The notes under the pieces: model-generated
What the model saw: only the letters and a program-made list of their open reading frames with translations
What the model was told of the DNA's origin: nothing
Database searches by the model: none
Translations under genes and position numbers: made by a program
NCBI GenBank assembly: GCA_019915135.1
Contig: JAHLMK010000018.1
Location: forward strand, 868,001-932,000
Length of the DNA: 64,000 bases
Source of the DNA: Strobilurus pachycystidiatus
Lineage: Eukaryota; Basidiomycota; Agaricomycetes; Agaricales; Physalacriaceae
Reading direction: 5' to 3'
Part shown: piece by piece, positions 1-10,836 of the stretch
Layout of the letters: every line of letters begins with the position of its first letter
How positions within the stretch are numbered: the stretch's first letter is position 1

Positions 1-136
1 AGGTGCGAGGGCTTCGGCTTTGTGGCCTCTGCAGAATGTATTTAAGTATCATGTCGGCAAATATCAAGTGAGTCATAACGTTGACGATCGATCGCATCTT
101 TTTGCTTATTGCCTCCTTTCCTATAGACCATCACTC

Positions 137-2018
137 ATGGCCATCTCGTCCTCGTCGAACGGCCTTCAACAAAACTCGACCGCTCCAGCAGCTCCATGGC
201 TGGTCCAGAAATTTGGCGGGACCAGCGTCGGAAAATTCTCCGTCAACATTGCCAGGGATATCGTTTCGTGCGTCTACAAATATGTTGTCTTACTCTAGGC
301 TTATACTTCCGAATCAGCGCCTACATTGACACAAACAAAGTCGCTGTTGTCTGTTCAGCCCGCTCTGGATCTACAAAAGCATTGGGTACAACCAATCTCC
401 TCCTCAAAGCGGCATCGGAGGCCTTGGTGCGACGTAAATCAAAATCCAACCCGACGTCTGGCACCGCGACACCGAATGGGAACTTTGGACTTTTCGGCCG
501 AGTCAAAGATAGCTCCCAATCCCCACCTTCCACCCCACGTTCATCACTCGACCACCAAGTCTCCTGGTCCATAACTCCAGCACAAGTTCTGCCCGAATTC
601 AACCAAACGGTTGACCTCATTCGGCAGGAGCACTTCAATGCCGCCAAGGAGAATGTTCAAAACCTAGATATCCGAAAAGCCCTGGAGGACGAGATAGATG
701 CGGATTGCGATTGGTTGCGAAGCTTCCTGTTTGCGTCGCAAGTCATCGACGAGATCTCTCCACGCTCGAGAGACAGCATCGTTGGTCTGGGCGAACGTTT
801 GGCGTGCAAGTTTATGACCGCTGTCCTTCGAGATCAAGGAATCGACGCAGAATATGTATCCCTCGAGGATGTCGTTCCAGAAATGGACGATGACACGTTC
901 GCTGGGTCGCTTGACCAGGCGTTCTATGATCGCTTAGCTACCGCTGTCGGAGAACGCGTCCGAGAATGTGGTGCACGCGTTCCTGTCGTTACCGGTACGG
1001 TCCCTGCACTACGTCGCGTTCCATCCCTCACGTTGTCTTCCAAGGTTTCTTCGGACCCGTACCAGGCTCCCTTCTCACTCAGGTCGGCCGCGGATACACC
1101 GATCTCCTTTCTGCGCTCCTCGCTGTCGGCCTAGCCGCCGGTGAACTTCAGATCTGGAAAGAGGTCGATGGGATATTCACGGCCGACCCGCGAAAAGTCG
1201 CCACTGCACGCGTTATACCCTTGATCTCGCCCGACGAGGCGGCGGAGTTGACTTACTACGGCAGTGAGGTGGTGCATCCGTTCACGATGGAGCAGGTTAT
1301 ACGGAAGAAGATCCCCATCCGCATCAAGAACGTAGAGAGGCCGAAGGGGTTGGGGACGGTGATCTTTCCTGATGCGGAGGCGGATGAGCTACCTGCGGGT
1401 GGGGTACCGGAGCCGGCGTCTAAAGTGCTTCCTGAGCTGCATCATTCCCCCGACCACCAGAGGATGCCCACGGCGGTCACTATCAAAGACCGTATAGTGG
1501 TTCTCAACGTCAACTCGAACAGGAAGAGCGTCTCGCACGGCTTTCTGGCAGGTATCTTTGGGACGCTGGATCGGTTTGGAGTCGTCGTTGATCTGATCAG
1601 CACGAGCGAGGTGCATGTCAGTATGGCCATCGAGGACAACTTGGCGTCTAAGCTGCTGGATCGGCTTGTCAGGGAGCTCAAGAAGAACGGCACAGTATGT
1701 CATCGTGCTCTGCAATACGCGTCGTATCTAATCTATGTCTTCCCCCAGGTGTCTGTCCACCAAAACATGGCCATCCTCTCGCTGGTCGGGAAGGAGATGC
1801 GCAATATGGTCGGAATCGCAGGGAGGATGTTCACGACGCTGGCGCAGGGGAACGTCAACATCGAGATGATCAGCCAAGGCGCGAGCGAAATCAACATCTC
1901 CTGCGTCATCGAGGGAAAGGACTCTATCAAGGCGCTCAACCTCATACATCAAAGCTGCCTCAATATACCCTCGGCGTTGGCGAGAGGTCGAAGCGGCAGT
2001 GACCATCTCAGGAATTAA
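137..2018 (+). CDS. HOM3: Aspartokinase (aspartate kinase)
   Basis: Phosphorylates L-aspartate in the first step of threonine, methionine and isoleucine synthesis. The N-terminus carries the kinase motif KFGGTSVG about 25 residues from the start. The middle has the amino-acid-kinase core (VPVVTG then GFFGP; GRGYTDLLSALLA; WKEVDGIFTADPR; YYGSEVVHPFTME). Two C-terminal ACT repeats end in IEMISQGASEINISCVIE, the usual site of feedback control by threonine. Four exons: 137-267, 318-994, 1045-1694, 1749-2018, giving 575 residues, normal for fungi. A Ser/Pro-rich insert of about 40 residues (encoded near 430-560) splits the kinase lobe. The start at MAISSSSNG was chosen because it lies about 20 residues before the kinase motif. 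Only about 136 bases of upstream DNA are in the window, with no clear promoter element seen. Confidence 0.95.
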
Positions 2019-2380
2019 ACTAAAAATTAATGCTGCGTTCGCAGTGGGGACCTTTTAACCGGGTTTGAATGTAAAATGTATACCAGACATACTTAGCTTA
2101 TATGTACTCTACTACGTGCTGTATTTTTTGTATGTCTTTCGAAGCAATCTCCAACAGATTTCTTGAGTTGTATCGTGGTGCTGGGCTTGAAAACCGAGGC
2201 GCAGGATTGGAATTGCAGGTTCTCAATTTTTGATATCCTCATGCCGCAGGCCCGGGTTGCTTCTCACCATCACTGCCTCCATACGCGTCGTCCGCTGGCT
2301 GGCTCTCCTCATCTCGATATCATTATTCCTTAAATTAGCGGATACCCCGCACATTCTCATCAATCTATAAAAGCTCGAAG

Positions 2381-4159
2381 ATGGACGTAAGTGTATTTCC
2401 AGTGTTATCCTTGTCTCTCTCAATGATTTTCTGTCCTCAGTGGAAGGAACGCGCTGAGCAATACAAGGACACTCTCGCATCGTATCGCTCTTTGCTGGGC
2501 CCTGATGGCCTTCTCCCGAATCACGTAGAGACCACCGAACTCGAGGACGTCCTCCTTCCGAAGATCAAATGGGACGAAAATGCCGCCGATCGCGAGATCC
2601 TAGCGCTCCAGCGACAGCTCAGCGAACTGCAGGCGCGCAAAAACACATTTTCGCGTCTGGCACACGACTGCCAAAAGCTCATCTCCCCCATTGGGCGCCT
2701 ACCGCCGGACGTACTGCTCGAAATCTACAAACACTATTCCGCGGAAACGAGGAAAGGCACTTCATATATGTTGTTCACCATGTCGCAGGGCCCCTGGCTC
2801 TTCACCCACGTCTGTCGCCACTGGAGGGACACCATGTTGTCGTTCCCGGCCCTGTGGTCGAGTTTCGTGATCGAGCAACTCGCGCCGCACCGCCATTCCA
2901 TGTTCTTCCTCGAACTAGCCATCTCCAGATCCCAGTCGCGCCCACTCGACTTTGCTTTCCATGAGTCCGTGTTGCCATCTCCAGGGGGCTACGACCGTGG
3001 CTGGAACGAGCTGATGAGTGCGCTGGTTCCTTTCTCAGCGCGATGGAGGAAGGCCGCAGTCGTCATGGATAGGGTTGCATTGGAAAGGCTGGCGCTTGTC
3101 CGTGCCTTATCAGTGCCCGGCACCCATCTGGCTGCGCTCGAGCAGCTAGACTTTCGCTTCGCGCACACCGTTACAGATGACGAGAACTACCCGCCGATTT
3201 TATTGAAAGCCTTCTCAGAGACTCCCAAGTTGGCCGACTTCAAAATGCGGAACAACGAGGGAGCCTTGCTTGCCGTCCCGTACCATCAGTTAAAGAGTTT
3301 CGCGCTGGACACTTTCTACGACGAGGAATTGCCCCAATTTGCCAGGCTGCAGAGAGATATCGGGCTGGTCAAAATGTGCCCTTTGTTGACACACCTCGAT
3401 CTCAGCTTCTACAAGTGGCACACGGCGGATGCCTTTGTCCTAGACGAAGTCGTGCAGCACGACACCATAACCTCTTTCACCATCTCGGACACGGAGCTTC
3501 TTCCTTGCTTCAACTTCCCCGCTTTGACTCATCTGCGCATTCGACCAGACACTTATTCCTTTACGGAATCTGGAACCGCTACTGCGTTGTACCACTTCCT
3601 GGAAAGGACCCAGTGTACACTTCGTTCATTGTACATTCGGAACTTGAACTGCGCCACCACCAGTTATGAGACTTTTCTTCTGGTCCTCCAGCACTTCGGG
3701 GCCCGCCTAACCGAACTGCACTTGAACTACAATCATGCGGGCCGGGCGAGGGAAGATCACTTCATGTACGATCTGTTCCATTCCAAGCTCCTTGAAGGCC
3801 TTGTAGCCCGTCCCGACGACATTATCTTGCCCACCCTCACTACCCTTCGCTACACATCGACATCACTCGACGATATAATCCACCACGTGTGGCCTCGGTT
3901 GGCCGATGTGATCGAAAGTCGGTGGATCCTTCCGAAGGTCGATGTGGCTCGCCTGAAATTTGTCCAATACACGTCGAACCTGGCGGGCCAATTCGTCTAC
4001 ATTCCGGATGGAACCAGAGAGAGATATGAGAGCTTCAGCAGGCAGGGATTGGATATGGATATATGGACGTCTGCGCCTTTTCCCAGGCCGTGTACCCCGA
4101 AGCTGATGATAGAGGATCCGACATTGAGACGCAAACAGTGGAAGTATCCTTTGGTTTAG
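2381..4159 (+). CDS. F-box-like protein with leucine-rich tail
   Basis: Probable substrate receptor of an SCF ubiquitin ligase; the target cannot be inferred. After a short N-terminal coiled coil comes the Agaricomycete F-box-like pattern: GRLPPDVLLEIYKHY, then WLFTHVCRHWRDTMLSFPALWSS. The rest is rich in Leu and resembles the degenerate LRR tail of this large family. The first exon appears to be only two codons (2381-2386), followed by a 54-nt intron (2387-2440, gtaagt...tcctcag). The intron length is a multiple of three, so the frame also reads straight through. Spliced length is 574 residues. This family is highly expanded and fast-evolving in mushroom fungi. Confidence 0.88.
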   Translation: MDVSVFPVLSLSLSMIFCPQWKERAEQYKDTLASYRSLLGPDGLLPNHVETTELEDVLLPKIKWDENAADREILALQRQLSELQARKNTFSRLAHDCQKLISPIGRLPPDVLLEIYKHYSAETRKGTSYMLFTMSQGPWLFTHVCRHWRDTMLSFPALWSSFVIEQLAPHRHSMFFLELAISRSQSRPLDFAFHESVLPSPGGYDRGWNELMSALVPFSARWRKAAVVMDRVALERLALVRALSVPGTHLAALEQLDFRFAHTVTDDENYPPILLKAFSETPKLADFKMRNNEGALLAVPYHQLKSFALDTFYDEELPQFARLQRDIGLVKMCPLLTHLDLSFYKWHTADAFVLDEVVQHDTITSFTISDTELLPCFNFPALTHLRIRPDTYSFTESGTATALYHFLERTQCTLRSLYIRNLNCATTSYETFLLVLQHFGARLTELHLNYNHAGRAREDHFMYDLFHSKLLEGLVARPDDIILPTLTTLRYTSTSLDDIIHHVWPRLADVIESRWILPKVDVARLKFVQYTSNLAGQFVYIPDGTRERYESFSRQGLDMDIWTSAPFPRPCTPKLMIEDPTLRRKQWKYPLV

Positions 4160-4492
4160 CGAGGGATTCGCATGCGCTGGGACCCGCTCGTGCGGGTTGC
4201 CGTCGAGTGTCGGGATCACGGTTGAGATGTCTTTCGCTCTATTGTTCCGAGGCTGTATATATCCGGATTGCACAAAATGGGGATCAGCACTCTTGGGCCA
4301 TCGTCGATCTATGTAAACCGTTCTTCGGAACCCGTGTGGTGCATGGTGGGTCTTTACTGACTGGTAAAAGTCCTCACTAGAGCAGACCGCTTCTTGTTGA
4401 TTCGACGCCGTCAAGAAGCCTGCACGACCAGAATGTGGCGCAGATCAAAGGAGTCATATCTTCACACAGTCCACGCCCTTTTGCCTCATGTT

Positions 4493-4520
4493 TTCGGTTC
4501 CACACAAGTGTGGAACCGAA
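4493..4520. repeat. Perfect 28-bp palindrome (13-bp arms, 2-nt loop)
   Basis: The arms TTCGGTTCCACAC and GTGTGGAACCGAA are exact reverse complements separated by AA. It lies between the F-box gene and the TATA-like element at 4637. It could be a hairpin, a symmetric protein-binding site, or the remnant of a terminal inverted repeat. The sequence alone does not decide. Confidence 0.8.
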
Positions 4521-4779
4521 GCTTAAAATGGTAGCCTGCGCTGCTCAGTGGCCTGCCTTTGTTCTTATGGCCATCACCGATCAATGAAGGCTGTAGGTAC
4601 ATTGATCGTCGTGACCCTGGTCCATGCACCATGGGCTATATAAGTGGGATGAGCCACCTCCCACTCTCTTTAGCCGTCCAGTCACCTTCCCCCATCCACT
4701 CGAAAGAGAAAAGTTACTGACAATTTTCTCCCATCTAGTGTGCTTGCTGCTGTCTGTCACTCAGTCTTCTTGGGCGTTT

Positions 4780-5045
4780 TGGTCTGCAAGAGACGTGAGT
4801 GCTCTTTACTCTCATGACGTTGTGGCTTGTCCTCACCGCTTCTATACAGCTTTTCGCGATGGCCGCTTTTCTGTTGTCTCTGTCTCTGTCTCCGTCTCCG
4901 TCTCTGTCTATGTCTCTGTCTCTGTTTCTGTCTCCGTCTCTGTCTCTGGTCTTCGACGCGTCGTGGTCTACAAGAGACGTGAGTGTTCTCCATGATTTTG
5001 ATTGCTGTCGTATCCTCATGGCCACCAGCCTTTCTCGATGGACGC
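4780..5045 (+). repeat. Duplicated exon/intron-like module
   Basis: Two diverged copies start at about 4780 and 4964. Both contain GTCT(G/A)CAAGAGAC followed by the splice-donor-like gtgagtg, then roughly 50 nt, then a C-T-rich acceptor-like AG and C(T)TTTC(G/T)CGATGG. The period is about 185 bp. The copies differ at scattered bases, mostly in the intron-like part. Confidence 0.6.
4876..4947 (+). repeat. GTCTCT/GTCTCC hexanucleotide microsatellite
   Basis: About 12 imperfect copies of GTCT(C/G)(T/C) lie between the two copies of the duplicated module. Open frames through it (Ser-Val repeats forward, Arg-Asp repeats in reverse) are low-complexity artefacts. Confidence 0.8.
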
Positions 5046-5632
5046 CTCTCTTCCAGGACATGCTTTCTACAGTAAGTAATAAGATGTAGTTCAATGATAC
5101 ATATCCCTCTAACGTGGTCTGACAGTTGGACGCCACATCGATCGACTTCCTCAAGCTCTTCGACGCCTGGTCTTGCTCGCTCACGCCATCGATATTCTCA
5201 AGCCCACAAGCCGACTCGACCGCGACTACGAGGAACGGGCGACAACTCAAGATGCTTCAAGATACAGACGCTGCAACATTTGCGTAAGTAAGTAACTAGG
5301 TAATCTGGATCCTCAAGACCTCAAGCTCGCTGGTGGATGTCTCTGGGCTCTGTTATCGTGAGTGTTCTGTCCTCATCTCCCCCCCACCCGCCATTGCATC
5401 TCCATTCGTGACTGGACGGCTCAGCACATAAGTATTATCATCACATTTGTTTCTTTGTATGAGCAACACTTCGGATTCAATGTAATTTGGTTTTTTATGG
5501 TTTCTCGACCTTGACAATCATATGTACCACGGCCGCCAAAACGGAGGCTCGGATGCGCCTCAGCCACTTGTCCGGACACAAGTTGATGATTCTCGATCGC
5601 GAGAGCACGACGCCTGTCCATTTGGGATCTGC

Positions 5633-6019
5633 CTACAGATCTGGGATTGTTTTGCATCCTTCTGTTCCTCTGCAACTGTCTTGATATCGATCGGGTCGTG
5701 GGGTTTCTACAGCTAGCTGGCACGGTTCCCGACATGCGACGCCACAACTGATCTTGTCCTGGCATCGCGCGCGCACATTAGGACAGTCTTGTAGACCATC
5801 TCTTCGATTTTGAGATCGTTCAAGCTTATCATTCTTGACGCGTTGCTCATACACGGCACTGACCATATCACTGAGCCTTCCCGACGGCTCGAACGCGTTC
5901 CTTGTTGCATGCATAATTGACAATGCATGAGAAGATAAGCCATTCAGGTCCCAGGGTAAGTACGGGAAAACGGGCAGGTGAAATGCTTGACACTGGGAGG
6001 AAAGGCCGTCGGTCACCAT
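5633..6019 (-). CDS. Doubtful small ORF, 128 residues
   Basis: Uninterrupted ATG-to-stop frame with mixed, non-repetitive composition, beginning MVTDGLSSQCQAFHLPVF. No domain, signal peptide or membrane segment was recognised. It sits head to head with the Zn2Cys6 transcription factor (200 bases between starts), where a divergent gene could exist. I keep it only because the neighbouring DNA has nothing better. It may be chance. Confidence 0.2.
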   Translation of the reverse strand: MVTDGLSSQCQAFHLPVFPYLPWDLNGLSSHALSIMHATRNAFEPSGRLSDMVSAVYEQRVKNDKLERSQNRRDGLQDCPNVRARCQDKISCGVACREPCQLAVETPRPDRYQDSCRGTEGCKTIPDL

Positions 6020-6219
6020 GATCCAACCGCTAAACGCCGCTGTGATGCCTCATCAGATCATCATTAACACACCTTGTTCCCGGACGCCCACCGTCTTGTT
6101 CTACTATGCTCCCCACATTTCTCGAACTAAGATGTCGAACGGTTGGATACATCGTTCGGTTTGCCGGCCGCGGCCGATCCTCAGATTGGTTTTGCCGATC
6201 ATTTTGAACTGCAACGACC

Positions 6220-8752
6220 ATGCACAGACAAAACGCCGCGGCGTCGACTTCCGATGATGTCTTCAATCAGTGCGATTCCACTCTCTACCAGAACGGCCAC
6301 CATGCATCGCCCTCTGCCTTTGGCTCCTCGGCGACTCAACGAAATGACTCACACTTGAGTACTCCTTTCTCAGGAGATCCTCCCCCGACAAGGGCAGATT
6401 CGCCTCCCCCGCTCACTCTCGCGCGCCCCTTCAGAAGTCGCAAGAATCGGCCCTGTGATGGTTGTCGGCGTGCCAAGACGCGCTGTGCAATCGTTCAAAC
6501 AGGAACGCCTTGTGTCGAATGCCAGTACGTGACTATCGCTTCCTTGGATGTAACATTTGACTAAACATATTACTAGACATACTCGCAAGAAGTGCACCTT
6601 TGACGAGAAGCCTCGCGAGCGGAAGAAGCCCGCCAAGAAACGCGAGCTATCCCCTCCACCCCCGTCCACTTGCCAGCCGCACCATCAATCGATATCTCCG
6701 TCTCCTCAGGCTCGAAGCGAAGATGTATTCATCCACGAAGGCGAAGAGACCACCAATGATTCAAATCCTGCGCCCTCGAAACGTCGGCGAACTGAACTCG
6801 AGGACTGTGAGGGCGTTTCCTTAGAGGAGACGCTTGGATATCATATGATTACTTCTGTCTTGACGGACGACCTGCTGCCAGTCGGGGCGAGACGGGCGGG
6901 GTGTAAGCTCCCATCTTTGGTTGCTTCACATCAGAGTAATGACATCCTTTATAGCCCAAGGTGACGAGCATATTCGCCAGATTTCTGTCGATTGCGCAAA
7001 ATTCCAATACGTCATTTTCAGCAAGAAGGTGGAAGGTGAGCCTCATTTCGGTCATTGGTTGCAGTACTGACGACCTCCTACAGCGGGTTCCAAACCCAGA
7101 CCACATTCGTCCCAATTCCTGAACCCCGTACACACGGCATTGTCTCTCCTCCAGCCCCCGCCGCCTTCCGCTGCCAATCTCCTCCAGGTTTACATCGAGA
7201 AGAGCAACCGAGCATTCCCAATCCTCCCTCCGCCATTGGGTAACACATATGCTGCACCAATTCTAGCAAAGGTGTATGTCGCTGCCCTTAATCATCTCCC
7301 GATCGGACATTGTCGGCCGTTTGTGCCAGGGGTTCGTGAGCTCCTCGTACCAGTTGCGACAAACATTCATCGATCAAGCTTGGGGGGCATCTCGGACGCG
7401 TTGTTGGATATCAGTGCAAGGCCTGCGGGAGATGCAGAGGACCACTACCTGGTCCTAGCCAGAGCGATTGCGCAGGCCCAGCTCATGGGACTACACATCG
7501 ACCCCACCGACTGGGGCATTCCGTCTTGGGAGAAGGATTTCCGAAGGGTACTCTGGTGGGCCTTGAGAGTTCATGACGGTATTGTTCTCCTTCGCCAAAT
7601 CGGTCTCCTGTTGTCTGACGGTTTCTGTGTCCTTAGGATGGTCATCTTTCCTGAACTCGCGTCCATCCCATATCCAGGCGAACAATCATGATGTTGGCGT
7701 ACCGGAACTCTCCAGTATACGTACTACGACGTTGTCACATCTGCCATCGTCGCAACCGTATGAAGACGAAGGTCTAGCATTCCACTTGTTGTGTCGCCTT
7801 GGTGTTCTGGTATCCAGGCTTCAGCGTGAGATATGTACACTCATGGCTCGACGGGAAGAGCGAGAGGAGCGAGTCGGACGCGTTGTGGAGATCGAACAGG
7901 AAGTTGAGCGTCTCTTGGACGAGATACGAGAAGGCTTCAAACCAGGCAGTGGAAGAGATCCCGCCAAAATTCCTGGAATATGTATGAGTCAACCTCCCCT
8001 TTGATCTTGGCGCTATTCTTACTACTTTCGTCATTGAACCAGGTTCCTTGATGACCACCCTCTTTGGCTTCCGATGTATGATCCGCCGCATAGCTATCGA
8101 GCTCTCTATCGGTCTAGGAGCGCCATTCACACCTGACCCAGATACTCTTTCGCGATATGCACAAGCTGTGGAATACATCATGTCTCTACCAGGAGAAGCT
8201 TTCGATGGATGGTGGCTCGTCCATGTGGGCCACATCCTGAGTAGTGTCATGAGCAGTCTCATCCGCCTGAGTCTTGCTACCACAGCTTCGAGCTCCGACT
8301 CCCCCGCCCCATCTCCCTCGTTCTCTTCTCGCGCGACCTCACCCACGCGTCCAACCTACGTGCCTGTGGCACCAGGGTTAAATCCTATCTTCTTATTGGC
8401 GCGTCTCCGGCAAACCCTCCAACGGGCACACGACACCTATAAGTGGGATTTGGCGGATGCTGCGCTAGCGCGAGCCGACAACGTCGCGCGTGTTTTGGAG
8501 AACCTCATTGAAGGGGAGGATCCAGAGAGTGTGGGCGGGTACGGGCATGTCGTCAAGGCTCTTCGGGGCGAGTATGCGAATGCGATGCAGCATAGTCCTG
8601 GGCCCGTTACCGGCAGTGGGTCCTGGAATATCAATCTGAACCTGTTCGGCACGGATTTGGACTGGAAAGGTTTTGAAGGTTTTGAGGGGATGCAGCCGGT
8701 TGGTGATGGCCAGGGTTGGAGTCCGGATTATGGTTCATCTCGAGTTGAGTGA
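6220..8752 (+). CDS. Zn(II)2Cys6 fungal-specific transcription factor
   Basis: Nuclear DNA-binding regulator. The zinc cluster has spacing CX2CX6CX8CX2CX6C (C79, C82, C89, C98, C101, C108) and is split by an intron after the fifth cysteine. A Lys/Arg-rich linker follows (RERKKPAKKR). The middle and C-terminal parts match the fungal_trans regulatory domain: an HIDPTDWGIPSWEKDFRR helix, then RVLWWALRVHD joined across an intron to GWSSFLNSRPSHI. Six exons: 6220-6524, 6577-6902, 6955-7035, 7084-7578, 7637-7981, 8043-8752; 753 residues. The first 60 residues and the final 50 are low complexity. Target genes are unknown. It is convergent with the next gene (142 bp apart). Confidence 0.9.
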
Positions 8753-8894
8753 GGGATGGTGCTTCAAATTCGGTTGTAATTATTCATTAATATTCGGTGA
8801 GTGTATCAAAACTGTGCTGTGAGATGGGTCTGACGATGGTATCAAGAGTACATGTAATACAATACAAAGTTGCCTTCGTTCGGAATGACAAAAT

Positions 8895-10665
8895 CTAAGG
8901 AAGCCTGTTCAAGATGTCCATGATTTGGTCGCGGAAACTAGCAACTTTTTTCACCGCATCCTCCCTGACCGCCTTCCAGCTCTTCTGGACTGCACGAAGA
9001 TCGTGCACTTGTTCTTGGAGGCCGGACAGTGCATGGCGCATTTCGGCGATGGCATTGTCCTCATCATCGTCTTCGTCGGCGTCTCGTTGGGATACACTGT
9101 GGACACGACGACTTGAGGTAGAGGCACTGCCGCCAGTAGAACGGGCGTTGGTCCTCTTTGAGCCTGGGCTGGACGAGTAGCTGCTCGGAAGAGTGCGTTT
9201 GCGCTTGGCTGGTGGCAATGGGGCATCGTCTGAGTCAATGATGATGATTTCGGGATCGTCGTCGCGCTCAGCGGCACTTCTTTTTTGCCGCGCCTCTCCG
9301 TTCGTTTCAGTAAAGGGGGGATTTTTCTTCCGAGTCGTCCTGCCAGGAAGAGGTACGCTGCCCTTCTTGGAAACTTGTTTGGTCGAAAGATTGGCATGGG
9401 AGCATGTGCGCTTTGCTAGAACACACTCCCTACAACGCCCGATGCTGTCCGCATTTCCTGTTTCTTCGCAGATTATGTCCGCCTTAGAGCAGTGGGAGCA
9501 CTGGGGGTGCGTTAGATACTAAAAACTTAAAAGGAGATTGTTGATTGGGTTGCACTGACCGGTTCTGCTATGCGAGTACGGATCACATTCCATTTCTCTA
9601 GTTTGGTCTGACCAATTGAGGTCCCGTCCAGCCTACGGCCCTTCGATGTTTGGCGGATGCCTAAGAACACCATGTTGCACCATATCTCCTTCGGCGTCAC
9701 CCGTTTCGCCTCATCGTGGTCATTTTTGTGGTCTTGCAGGTGAGTGATGAGGCCCTTAAGGCGTCGCTCGGTCGGGGTGGTTTTATACCGTCCAACCATG
9801 TCCAGGTACTGAAATGACAATCAAAACTATCCCGAGTGCAAAGAAGAAAGGTGCACATACTGTCTGGAGGGAGTCTTCGACAGGCGTCAAGAGTCTGTTC
9901 GTCACGTTCGCTCTCTTCTGGGGCCCGATCTGTCCTGACTGCTGCCTGCGACCGGTGGACGCCACATTGCCAGCATTTGTCGCGTCGTCCACGGGGTCAA
10001 GGAAATGTAAACCCTTGACGATTTCCCATTGTTTCTGGTAGCACTGATTTAGAGATGTTACGAATGCGTTCTGATATCTCTGTCAGAAACAGAGATGTTG
10101 GACGACATCGAAGAACGCACTTGGGCATTAGATAGGGCCCTTTTCAACTGCTGACCTCCAGGATTCTGGTTTGCGGCTTTGTGCGCCTTCACAAGATCAA
10201 AAATCGCGTCGCAGATTCCGATTTTGGCGTTGTCAGAGGTCTTGGAAGAGGTTCGAATGTGGATCTCAGGACTCCCAAAGACAATTCGGGTGTTCTGGTT
10301 CATGATGCCGGTGAAGAGTAGTATCTGGTTGGTTTCAACAGCTGTAAAGCTGAACTTGAATTGTTTTGATGATGGCGCCTAATGAAAGCCAATCGACATT
10401 AAGCTTAAGCTTCTCGATGCACCTTCTTCTCATCTTCGCGGGTGCGGCCGTGCACTTGTGTCCTCTCCACTGTCAAGTCCCTCGAGATCCCCCATTCAAA
10501 ATCAAAACTCAGCTCAAAAATCAACAGCGGTGACGTTGACTTGGTCAAACTTCCTGAAGGAAAAGGGATGGCGGTGGGCCTTGAGGCCGTATTTTCAAGG
10601 TGCCTAACACGAAGACAAGCTACCTCAAAATAAGCAATATGCGCCTCGACGACGCCTGGACACAT
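8895..10665 (-). CDS. Zinc-cluster-like protein with SUMO-interaction-like motif
   Basis: Family not recognised. Five exons on the minus strand (10423-10665, 10121-10378, 9861-10079, 9560-9808, 8895-9518) give 530 residues. Residues about 1-320 have no clear motif. A six-cysteine cluster follows: C330, C333, C340, C352, C355, C362 (CX2CX6CX11CX2CX6C), the spacing style of Zn2Cys6 domains but placed late in the protein. Next is a basic region, then EIIIIDSDD (413-421), a hydrophobic core followed by acids as in SUMO-interaction motifs, then the nuclear-type basic stretch PPAKRKR. The end is an acidic patch and a coiled coil (EMRHALSGLQEQVHDLRAVQ). A nuclear role is inferred. The ATG at 10665 (MCPGVVEAH) is the first in frame with an intact reading frame; an upstream non-coding exon is possible. 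Confidence 0.7.
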
Positions 10666-10836
10666 GAAACTGGGGTTTGTAATCCTGACCTCCTTAAAAA
10701 AACACACACAACTAACTACTAAGCACATAAAAGATACAACATACAACAGATCGTGATACACTGGATCCGAGGCCAATACAGATCAAGAAGGACGAATGTC
10801 AGTGGTCATGCATACAGCCTGAGCCCAAACGTCCCG

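Larger units (their letters stand above)
4160..6219. other. Gene-poor interval of about 2 kb
   Basis: No well-supported protein gene was found. The stretch holds a perfect 28-bp palindrome (4493-4520), a smaller inverted repeat CGATCAATG/CATTGATCG (about 4578-4610), and a TATA-like TATATAAG at 4637-4644. It also holds a duplicated exon/intron-like module with a GTCTCT microsatellite (4780-5045). A short open stretch at about 5124-5285 is bounded by an AG and a gtaagt, so a small poorly conserved transcript starting below the TATA box is possible. I could not build a convincing protein from it. Confidence 0.5.

Noticed and set aside
4735..5250. Long minus-strand frame with Arg-Asp repeats
   Set aside because: It is the reverse of the GTCTCT microsatellite; low complexity and no domain.
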